Below, piece by piece: positions 7,610-13,949 of a stretch of DNA of 17,522 nt. Position 1 is the first letter of the stretch; each line of letters opens with the position of its first letter. The DNA is from Deltaproteobacteria bacterium (GTDB lineage Bacteria; JAGRBM01; JAHCIT01): NCBI GenBank assembly GCA_026129095.1, contig JAHCIT010000020.1, forward strand, positions 1 through 17,522, read 5' to 3'. A program made the translations under genes and the position numbers. The notes below the pieces were generated by a model, which worked only from the letters and a program-made list of their open reading frames with translations, did not search any database and was not told where the DNA came from.

Positions 7610-7975
7610 ATGAAAATCCGTACACTCGGCATGGCTCTCGCAATTGGCATCATCACGCTTCCCTTCACCGCTATTTCGGCGGACGCACTCAAGCGCATAC
7701 AAAAATCCACCAATGACGCTGTCCGGAAGGAAGCCGAAGGCGAAACAAAGAAAGCGGCCGACAAGCAGATTGACAAGGTGACGGACGGCAAGAGCCAAAC
7801 CAGCAAAGTCCTGAACAAGGAGCTCAAGAGCGCTTCCGACGCCACTATTGAGGACACGTCGAAGAAAGCCGACCTCTCCAGCGACGACAAGAAGGGTAAA
7901 GGCGACGAAAAGGCCAGCGCCAAGGGGCAAGAGGCCCGCCAGAGTGGCGAAAAGAAGGGACAGGAAAAGAAGTAA
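7610..7975 (+). CDS. small Lys/Ala/Asp-rich secreted protein, unknown function
   Basis: A 121-residue protein with a clear Sec signal peptide: KIR, then LGMALAIGIITLPFTAISA, with probable cleavage after Ala24. The mature part is almost entirely Lys, Ala, Asp, Glu, Ser, Gly and Gln with no Cys and no hydrophobic core, so it is probably disordered or a loose helix in the periplasm. It ends in a lysine-rich tail (GEKKGQEKK). AAAGG stands ten bases before the ATG. The reading frame extends upstream to 7235, but that part is antisense to the ATPase gene and is not coding. A terminator follows directly, so it is monocistronic. No family is recognised. Confidence 0.75.
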   Translation: MKIRTLGMALAIGIITLPFTAISADALKRIQKSTNDAVRKEAEGETKKAADKQIDKVTDGKSQTSKVLNKELKSASDATIEDTSKKADLSSDDKKGKGDEKASAKGQEARQSGEKKGQEKK

Positions 7976-7981
7976 CCCCTC

Positions 7982-8011
7982 CCGGGCATCCCTCGCCAGG
8001 GGGATGCCCGG
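7982..8011 (+). terminator. strong hairpin after the lysine-rich protein gene
   Basis: CCGGGCATCCC (7982-7992) and GGGATGCCCGG (8001-8011) form a perfect 11-bp stem with an 8-base loop, seven bases after the TAA. The T-tract is absent directly after the stem; ATATTTTC lies about 10 bases further on. It is likely an RNA 3' end or barrier, though not a textbook intrinsic terminator. Confidence 0.6.
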
Positions 8012-8083
8012 ATCGTGGATGATATTTTCGCCCGCCACCTGGGCAAGCCTGCCCGTATCCGGCTTGGGAGATCTCATTCTTAA

Positions 8084-9163
8084 ATGGGAACCGTGATGAT
8101 TCTTGGAGCGACCGGCTATACCGGGACGCTCGTGGCACGTGAACTGGCACGCAAGGATGTGCCGTTCGTGATCGCTGGCCGGAATGAGGAAAAACTGGTC
8201 CAGTTGAAGGACTCTCTCCCGCAGCCGGTCGAATACCGGATTGCTACCCCTGACGACCCCACAACACTTGCCGGCCTGTTCCGGGGCGTGGACGTCGTGA
8301 TCAATACAGTAGGTCCGTTCGGTGATTACGGCGAGCCGGTGGTACGCGCCGCACTTGAGCAGAACGTCCACTACCTCGATACAACCGGCGAGCAGGATTA
8401 CATGCTACGGATGATTGAGAACCATGATGCCGTCGCCCAGGCAAAAAAGAAGGTTGTCATCTGCGCCCAGGCATTCGAGTACGCAGTGGGCGAATGCGCC
8501 GCGACTCTCGCCCTTGAACCGCTCCATAACCGGGCAGACCGGGTGGAAGTCTTCAATTACGTCCGGGGCGCGGGAGCCTCCCGTGGAACCGTAAAGTCCG
8601 CCTTCAGGATGTTCAGCGAGCCCTGTCTCATATGGGACCGGGGACGGCTGGTAGAAGAAAAGCCGGGCGCCGTCATGAATGAGATCCGGTTCCCTGGCGA
8701 AAGCCAGAGCCGTGCAGCGTTGACCATTCCGGGCGGGGAACCCCTGAACATCCACCGTTATGCCGATGTTTCTCTGGTCCGGACATGCCTCGTTATGCCG
8801 CCCCGTTTTGTCCGGGCTGCACGCTACGGCACGATGGCCCTGTCTCTTGCCACTGCTGGTCCCCTGCGAAAAGTCACCGACTGGGCAGTTGACCGCTTTC
8901 AGGATCCACCCGATTATGAAGTGGGACGTCGCAGCGAGTTCAAGGTCGTCGCCCGTGCCCGGCGCGATTCGACAGAAAAGATCTGTGCAGTGAGCGGCCA
9001 CGACCCCTATGGCATCACGGCCTCCATTGCTGTCGAAGGGGCGCGTTTCCTGCTGAAGGGCCCGCCCCGCCGGTATGGCGTGATTTCCACAGCGATGGCA
9101 TTCGACCCCGCTGCCTTTCTGGATGCACTCAAGCCAGACGGCGTTACTTGGCGCCTGGCATAA
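8084..9163 (+). CDS. saccharopine-dehydrogenase-like NAD(P)-binding oxidoreductase
   Basis: A 359-residue protein of the saccharopine dehydrogenase-like / trans-acting enoyl reductase family. The N-terminal Rossmann fold has the dinucleotide loop GATGYTG (8-14), then FVIAGRNEEKL with Arg33 placed to favour NADP. The family motif GVDVVINTVGPFGDYGEPVV follows, then HYLDTTGEQDYM. The C-terminal half (about 150-359) is the alpha/beta catalytic or dimerisation region and is less informative. A GGGAG lies about 14 bases before the ATG at 8084; a second ATG at 8096 is possible. It stands alone on its strand, converging on the small cupin gene. Relatives act on lipid-linked or amino-acid substrates; the substrate cannot be told here. 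Confidence 0.88.
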   Translation: MGTVMILGATGYTGTLVARELARKDVPFVIAGRNEEKLVQLKDSLPQPVEYRIATPDDPTTLAGLFRGVDVVINTVGPFGDYGEPVVRAALEQNVHYLDTTGEQDYMLRMIENHDAVAQAKKKVVICAQAFEYAVGECAATLALEPLHNRADRVEVFNYVRGAGASRGTVKSAFRMFSEPCLIWDRGRLVEEKPGAVMNEIRFPGESQSRAALTIPGGEPLNIHRYADVSLVRTCLVMPPRFVRAARYGTMALSLATAGPLRKVTDWAVDRFQDPPDYEVGRRSEFKVVARARRDSTEKICAVSGHDPYGITASIAVEGARFLLKGPPRRYGVISTAMAFDPAAFLDALKPDGVTWRLA

Positions 9164-9196
9164 CGCCCAACGCACGAGCTGCCGCCAGGTGAGCAA

Positions 9197-9544
9197 TCAA
9201 TCGATTGGGATAATATCTTCGGGTACCACACGGCTGCGCGCTTCAATCAGCCGTGTACGGGAACCTGAATGCCACTGAAACTCGGCCCCGGACTCAACCA
9301 ACACCACTTCTCCCGGCCCTATGGCGAACGCAGTGCCGCCGGTCGATCCCGTGATATCGCCTTCCACCACATGAATGATCCGCCCCTCGCCGGCTATTCC
9401 ACCATGCCGGGCCCCGGGCTCCAGTTCGTAGTAGCAGAGCATCAGGTTCTCTAGGTGCACTTCGCGGTACCGCACCCCCTCACCGAGTTTCCTAAACCTG
9501 AGAGCCCGGAAATGAGCCACAGAAAGTGATGTCCGTTCAGCCAT
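9197..9544 (-). CDS. small cupin-domain protein
   Basis: A 115-residue single-domain cupin. Motif 1 lies around 43-62 (PGARHGGIAGEGRIIHVVEG), with His at 47 and 59 as possible metal ligands but without the full HxH pattern. Motif 2 lies around 76-100 (GPGEVVLVESG, then EFQWHSGSR) and includes the ending histidine. Small cupins of this kind bind metals or small ligands and serve as isomerases, dioxygenases or sensors. No clear ribosome binding site precedes the ATG at 9544, so expression may be low. It converges with the oxidoreductase gene (33-base gap) and is divergent from the lipoprotein gene. Confidence 0.85.
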   Translation of the reverse strand: MAERTSLSVAHFRALRFRKLGEGVRYREVHLENLMLCYYELEPGARHGGIAGEGRIIHVVEGDITGSTGGTAFAIGPGEVVLVESGAEFQWHSGSRTRLIEARSRVVPEDIIPID

Positions 9545-9603
9545 GGATGCATCGTAACCGGCAGGACAAATCCTGTCAGCAGGGGCAAACTCCTCCCTGA
9601 CCA

Positions 9604-9648
9604 GATGAAACTTGCTTCATCATAACTGGTATTTCCGTGGGTTATAAG
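9604..9648 (+). promoter_or_regulatory. dyad operator and promoter before the lipoprotein gene
   Basis: GATGAA (9604-9609) and TTCATC (9616-9621) form an exact dyad with a 6-base spacer. A good -10 (TATAAG, 9643-9648) lies downstream, but the -35 position (TCATAA) is poor. A strong -10, a weak -35 and a dyad abutting the -35 is the arrangement of an activator-dependent promoter. The regulator is unknown. Confidence 0.35.
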
Positions 9649-9706
9649 GCAGGCTTTCCCGATTGGCGATTGCCTGAAACCATTCAGAACAAGGAGAAAA
9701 TAACCA

Positions 9707-10234
9707 ATGAAACTGCGTCATGGATTTGTTCTCGCCGCTGCCGTGTTCCTGCTCGGTGCCTGCGGTGGCAAGGGGATGCACGACTGTTGCCATAAGCGCT
9801 GCGAAAAGACCGAGTGCCCGCGACGTGACAAGGGAAAGATGGACTGCGGCAAGGACAGCGTGACACTGTTTATCCGGCACAAGGTAAAAGATTACGCCGA
9901 ATGGCGGAAGGTTTACGACGAGCATGGCGAGGCACGTGAAAAGGCCGGCGCCAAAATGGCCAAGGTGTTCCGGACCGATGGCGACGACAATGACGTGACC
10001 GTCGTTGTCCACTTTGCCGATGCCGCCGCGGCCAAGGCATTTGCTGACAGCGCCGACCTCAAGAGCGCCATGGAAAAGGCTGGCGTGACTGGAGAGCCCA
10101 TGTTCTGGACTGCCGGCAAGACAGAGTGCAGCGCCAGCGAGTGCCCCCGGTGCGGCAAATGCAAAAAAGGATGTTGCGGCAAGCACAAGAAGGCAGATCA
10201 GCCGGACAAATCCACTAAAGCTGACAAACAGTAG
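9707..10234 (+). CDS. cysteine-rich lipoprotein with dimeric alpha/beta-barrel-like core
   Basis: A 175-residue protein with a lipoprotein signal peptide: FVLAAAVFLLGAC, lipobox LGAC, lipidated Cys19. After it comes a Cys/His cluster (C27, C28, H29, C32, C37, C47). A compact domain follows (about 50-135: SVTLFIRHKVKDYAEWRKVY, DNDVTVVVHFADAAAAKAFA, then a last strand), resembling the ferredoxin-like fold of antibiotic-biosynthesis-monooxygenase proteins. A second cluster ends it (C141, C146, C149, C152, C156, C157, in ECPRCGKCKKGCCGK), before a Lys/Asp tail. The paired clusters suggest metal binding or redox exchange at the membrane surface (inference). AAGGAG lies 10 bases before the ATG. A strong bidirectional terminator follows 9 bases after the stop. 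Outer or inner membrane location is not decided. Confidence 0.82.
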   Translation: MKLRHGFVLAAAVFLLGACGGKGMHDCCHKRCEKTECPRRDKGKMDCGKDSVTLFIRHKVKDYAEWRKVYDEHGEAREKAGAKMAKVFRTDGDDNDVTVVVHFADAAAAKAFADSADLKSAMEKAGVTGEPMFWTAGKTECSASECPRCGKCKKGCCGKHKKADQPDKSTKADKQ

Positions 10235-10243
10235 TCCGTTCTT

Positions 10244-10292
10244 CCAAACGAAAGCAGCCGTTCCTTTAAAAGGAACGGCTGCTTTCGTTTGG
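10244..10292. terminator. bidirectional intrinsic terminator, 22-bp perfect stem
   Basis: Arms 10244-10265 and 10271-10292 are exact reverse complements around the loop TTAAA. The outer part of the stem is AACGAAAG / CTTTCGTT, so each strand carries an A-tract before and a T-rich tract after the core GCAGCCGTTCCT, like the rrnB T1 type. It lies between the convergent lipoprotein gene (ending at 10234) and the HD-domain gene (ending at 10310). Confidence 0.9.
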
Positions 10293-10309
10293 GCCTAGCC
10301 TTCGTCGCA

Positions 10310-11665
10310 TCAGCCGAGCCAGTCCAGTTCATCCGGCTGCAAATCGGCAAATGCCGCCGTGACGGGAAGAACAATGCTCACTGGTGGCGTCGCCCGGGCA
10401 AACTCCGTCAGGTCAATGATGAGCCCGGGCTCCAGCTTTCCGGTTTCCTGCTCCAAGATTTCGACGGCCGGGTGCAGCGCGCTTTCCGCGTGAGGCTCAG
10501 TTACCTGTGCCAGTTCACCCGTTGAGAGCCGGACCATGTCCCCTTTGGCAAACATTCCGCACATGGTCGCAAACCGGCCAAGCAGATAGGGGTTGAACCG
10601 GTTCCGCAGCTTTGCATACATGAACGCAAGCGCACCCTGCATGGAGAGGTGATCGTCAAAGGGCCGCAGGGTTCTCAGGCCATCGAATGTGTCTGCCAGT
10701 GCAACAAGCTGGCTGGTCATCAGGGGGCTGGGCACGTTCCGGTCTGCCGATGGCGTCCGGTGATGTTCGAATGCAGCGATGGCGGCAATCCGGTTCCCGC
10801 CCTGGCTTGCCAGCAGTATCTTGACCCCTTCAATCGTATGCCGGCCGAGCATCTGCATTTCCTCAAGTGAAAGCGGCCCACGCTTTCCGGTGAGCTCCAC
10901 CGGCAAAACCGTTTTCCCGATGTCGTGCAGCAGCCCCGCCGTGGATATCTCCTGGATTTCATGCTCTGAAAGCCCCAAGGCGGCCGCCTGGCATCCGGCG
11001 ATGGTTCCCGTATTTACCGAATGGATATAGGAAAAGTCGTCACGATCGCGAAGTGCGAGCAGTGTTGCCACGGGTGAATTCGAGCCGACCACCATGTCCA
11101 TCAGTGTCTTGGCGAGGTCCATGACCGGGCCAAGATCAACGACACCGGCCTGCGCCGCCTTTTCAAACTGCTTGCGCATGACGGTGCTGCCCATCCGGTA
11201 GACCTCCCGGAAGCTCCCCATGTTGGCAGCCCGCATCAGTTTCAGATGCTTGATGGAAATCGTCTCGACTCCCCGTTCCTTCAGCCAGACATTCGCATTG
11301 ACGGCGGCGACTTCCGCCGTTTCCGCCGACAGAAAGGAGAGCATCGTTTCGATGTCCGTGGCCGTGCAGCCCGGCTTGAGCGAGATGATTTCGATATCGC
11401 GCAGCCTCAGCTGCGCGACAAACCGGACCACATTGGCTGGCATCTTTGTGAAGGGCACACCACCAACTGCAAGTCCATCACCCAGAAGTGCGACGGTAAG
11501 CTCAGACAGCCCTGTCGTCTGGAAGAACCCGGAAATTTCGCTCATCAGCGCATCCAGCGTGTTTTGCCAGATTGCACTGCCCTTGGCGTAAAGGCGCCTG
11601 CTGTGGCTTGCTCCAGCAAGCCGTTGCGCCAGATCTCGTGCGGTATCCTGAGGGCTTGCTCCCAT
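10310..11665 (-). CDS. HD-GYP-type phosphohydrolase lacking the GYP signature
   Basis: A 451-residue protein. Residues about 20-145 form an N-terminal domain also found in the next gene upstream. The HD domain (about 195-370) keeps the metal ligands His215 (SYIHSVNTG), His247-Asp248 (GLLHDIGKTVLP), His276 (GRHTIEGVKIL), His301-His302 (AFEHHRTPS) and Asp325 (LVALADTFDGLRTLRPF). The HHExxDGxGYP motif of cyclic-di-GMP phosphodiesterases is replaced by HHRTPSADRN, so substrate preference may differ. A small C-terminal beta-rich part (about 372-430: KGDMVRLSTGELAQVTE) is common after HD-GYP domains. The frame opens at 11707, but ATG at 11665, one base after the upstream stop and preceded by AAGGAAG and a G-rich stretch, gives coupled translation and is preferred. 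It is the last gene of the three-gene operon. Confidence 0.88.
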   Translation of the reverse strand: MGASPQDTARDLAQRLAGASHSRRLYAKGSAIWQNTLDALMSEISGFFQTTGLSELTVALLGDGLAVGGVPFTKMPANVVRFVAQLRLRDIEIISLKPGCTATDIETMLSFLSAETAEVAAVNANVWLKERGVETISIKHLKLMRAANMGSFREVYRMGSTVMRKQFEKAAQAGVVDLGPVMDLAKTLMDMVVGSNSPVATLLALRDRDDFSYIHSVNTGTIAGCQAAALGLSEHEIQEISTAGLLHDIGKTVLPVELTGKRGPLSLEEMQMLGRHTIEGVKILLASQGGNRIAAIAAFEHHRTPSADRNVPSPLMTSQLVALADTFDGLRTLRPFDDHLSMQGALAFMYAKLRNRFNPYLLGRFATMCGMFAKGDMVRLSTGELAQVTEPHAESALHPAVEILEQETGKLEPGLIIDLTEFARATPPVSIVLPVTAAFADLQPDELDWLG

Positions 11666-11666
11666 G

Positions 11667-13949
11667 TCAGCCACCCGCTTCCTTTGCGTAACGTGAGCAG
11701 GCTTCACGGACTGCCTTGTTCTTGCTGTTCAGGCCGGCGGCAAGAGCCGCACGGGCCTCACGGGTGGCATTTGCACTGAGCGCCTTGGCCACAAGCGGAC
11801 GAAACTGGTCAATATGCCCCTTCCCGAAACCCGCTTCCCTTGTGAGCAGACTCCACAGTGACTGGACCGCTCCCGACGCCTGGGAACTGCCCAGTATCGA
11901 GATCGACAGGGACTGATAGTTCCTCAGGCGTTTCTCCGTTGTTGGCTCTTTCGGATCCAGATGCAACAGCTTCTGGGCTTCCTCGTCGCTGTTCACTCCA
12001 GCAACAGCGGCCAGTACGGTAAAGGTTTCCGGAACCGGATAGTCGGCCAGCGCCTTCAACGCCATCTCCTTGGCGAGATCATCACGATTACGCAGCCCCA
12101 GTCGTGCTATCTGGGAACCGGTGCGGGGATTGAGGCCGTATCCAATGCGAATCAGGTTGAAAACCCTGATTGGCCGGGCATTCTGCGCCATAACGGCGAT
12201 TGAGTTCAGCCCTGCCTGATCGATACCCTTGAACCTTTCCAGGAGCATTTCCTTGGTCCGCGTATCAGTTGGGCTTTCCAGTGCATCCAGCATCGCTTCG
12301 GCAATCACCGGACCCCGGCATTCATAATCCTTCGCCACCTGAACGGCCCGCCTGGAGCCATCTGCCCCGGAAAAATACTCCCGAAGCTGGATATGCAAGG
12401 CACTGGACTGGGTAGTCCGCTCTGACTGTCTGAGCAGAAAAGCGAGCACCTCACTCGACGCCTTCTCGAGTTTCTGGACTTCCAGGACTTTTGCGAGATC
12501 GGTGCCCGATGCCAGCAATGAGTCTGGTGGCCGGGTCATCCGGGTCATCACACCCATCCAGATATCCTTGTATCGGGCCAGGATTGCCTCTGGCTGCAGG
12601 GTGTCGAGAGCCTGGCGAACCGGCCCGGGGCCATCGGACAACTGGATGCGCTCCTGTGCGGCGACAACCAGCGAATCCATTGTTTCGCGGAATGACAGCT
12701 CCAGCATTCCGAGCCCGTTCGATTTGAGCGCTTTCGACTGGAGTTCCTGCCAGATGATTCCATCGACCGGATGGCCGGTCTTTTTCATACCCACATCGAG
12801 CTCGGCCAGCAGACGCTTTCGCTCGGACTCGATCGGACGGATCTGCTGCATCAGGTCAGCCACCGCCTGGACCATCTCCGGATCGGTCCCTTGGTTGCTG
12901 AGCATTGCCTGAATGGCTTCGACCAGCAGGCCGTCCGATACCGTTTGCGACAGGCTCTTGTTCCCCTGCTTCACCGACTCTGGCGGGTTTTCCGACTGGG
13001 CCCGGGAGGTGAGCTTCTGGAGCATGACAAACCGTGCGTCCGGACGGAGGCGGGCCATCACCGATGCCATCAATTTGGCACTGTCGGCCAGTGCCTCTTT
13101 CGGCGTGCCAGCGTCGCGCATATACTGGTGATGGCCATACCACGCCTTGGCAGCCAGTTCGGCCAGATCGTCAGGATTGAGTGCCTCAATCCTGACGTTA
13201 CCACCGCCGCCAATTCGCGACTTGACCTTCCCGCCGGCAACTCCCGCGGATTTCCCGGCTTGCGGGCTGCCGCTGCTAGAACCACTACTCCCAGCCGGCC
13301 CTCCTGTATTGCCCGGTTTGTCAACGACACCGGGTTCGGCTTTATCGAGCAGTTCGTCCAAAAAGCCGCCCAGCGATTCCGGCGTCGCGAGGGCGGCGAT
13401 ATCAATACCTACTCCATCCCCCACCTGGGCCCGCTTGTCCTTGATCTTGAGGACATCTCTCAGGGTCCGCTCAACAACCTGGTCCTGACCGGCGATGTCG
13501 GATATCTGCACATCACGGCCCGTAAACAGTGCGTCGAAATCCACCTCGACCAGCACGATTCCCTGGACCTGCTGGCGCTCCAGAAGCGCAACGTAACCGC
13601 CGGCCGCATGGGCCTTGTCAACCGTTTCGCCAATACTCGCCATCAGGCCAGCAAGATCCCTTGGCCCTGCCGACTTTTCGAGACGGATGGCGACAATCGA
13701 TCGGGCGAAAAGGTGTTCCGCAAGCTGGACCGATGCCGGATCCGAAAGAGGCGCAGCAGTTGGATCAAAGACCAGCTTGCTGCCGATCGTGCCGATCGTG
13801 ACGTTTGGTGCGTTCTGGCAGGACTGCTGAAGAGCGTCGAGTGCCTGCTTGCGGACTTGTGCGAGAATGGGGTGTGCATCGTCGTAATATCCAGCCGCCT
13901 TCAGCGACCGGCTAAGCGCCTTGACCAGCGAACCGATCGCCATGCTCAT
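11667..13949 (-). CDS. HEAT-like repeat protein with HD-partner N-terminal domain
   Basis: A 760-residue soluble protein of unknown function. Residues about 5-140 align by eye with residues 10-145 of the downstream HD-domain protein: Y..hPI...R..aLdaL, then 'lTigtiG..LvfD', then 'LAEHLFARSIVAIRLEKSAGPRDLAGLM', a shared pattern of charged and hydrophobic positions. A low-complexity Gly/Ser linker (about 205-250) follows. The remainder is all-helical; the part from about 530 to the end looks like degenerate HEAT/armadillo repeats (LRNRDDLAKEMALKALADYP; ATREARAALAAGLNSKNKAV). Such solenoids are scaffolds. The ATG at 13949 overlaps the stop of the preceding gene (ATGA), and its own stop lies one base from the next ATG. 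It is therefore probably an obligate partner of both neighbours. Confidence 0.85.
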   Translation of the reverse strand: MSMAIGSLVKALSRSLKAAGYYDDAHPILAQVRKQALDALQQSCQNAPNVTIGTIGSKLVFDPTAAPLSDPASVQLAEHLFARSIVAIRLEKSAGPRDLAGLMASIGETVDKAHAAGGYVALLERQQVQGIVLVEVDFDALFTGRDVQISDIAGQDQVVERTLRDVLKIKDKRAQVGDGVGIDIAALATPESLGGFLDELLDKAEPGVVDKPGNTGGPAGSSGSSSGSPQAGKSAGVAGGKVKSRIGGGGNVRIEALNPDDLAELAAKAWYGHHQYMRDAGTPKEALADSAKLMASVMARLRPDARFVMLQKLTSRAQSENPPESVKQGNKSLSQTVSDGLLVEAIQAMLSNQGTDPEMVQAVADLMQQIRPIESERKRLLAELDVGMKKTGHPVDGIIWQELQSKALKSNGLGMLELSFRETMDSLVVAAQERIQLSDGPGPVRQALDTLQPEAILARYKDIWMGVMTRMTRPPDSLLASGTDLAKVLEVQKLEKASSEVLAFLLRQSERTTQSSALHIQLREYFSGADGSRRAVQVAKDYECRGPVIAEAMLDALESPTDTRTKEMLLERFKGIDQAGLNSIAVMAQNARPIRVFNLIRIGYGLNPRTGSQIARLGLRNRDDLAKEMALKALADYPVPETFTVLAAVAGVNSDEEAQKLLHLDPKEPTTEKRLRNYQSLSISILGSSQASGAVQSLWSLLTREAGFGKGHIDQFRPLVAKALSANATREARAALAAGLNSKNKAVREACSRYAKEAGG

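Noticed and set aside
6023-8371. A 782-codon frame joining the MoxR ATPase to a 317-residue upstream extension
   Set aside because: The extension is antisense to the secreted lysine-rich protein and lacks protein-like pattern. The ATG at 7420 with AAAGGAAA before it is the natural start.
8405-9196. A 263-codon minus-strand frame across the oxidoreductase gene
   Set aside because: It is an antisense shadow of a well-recognised Rossmann-fold gene and has no coherent domain pattern.
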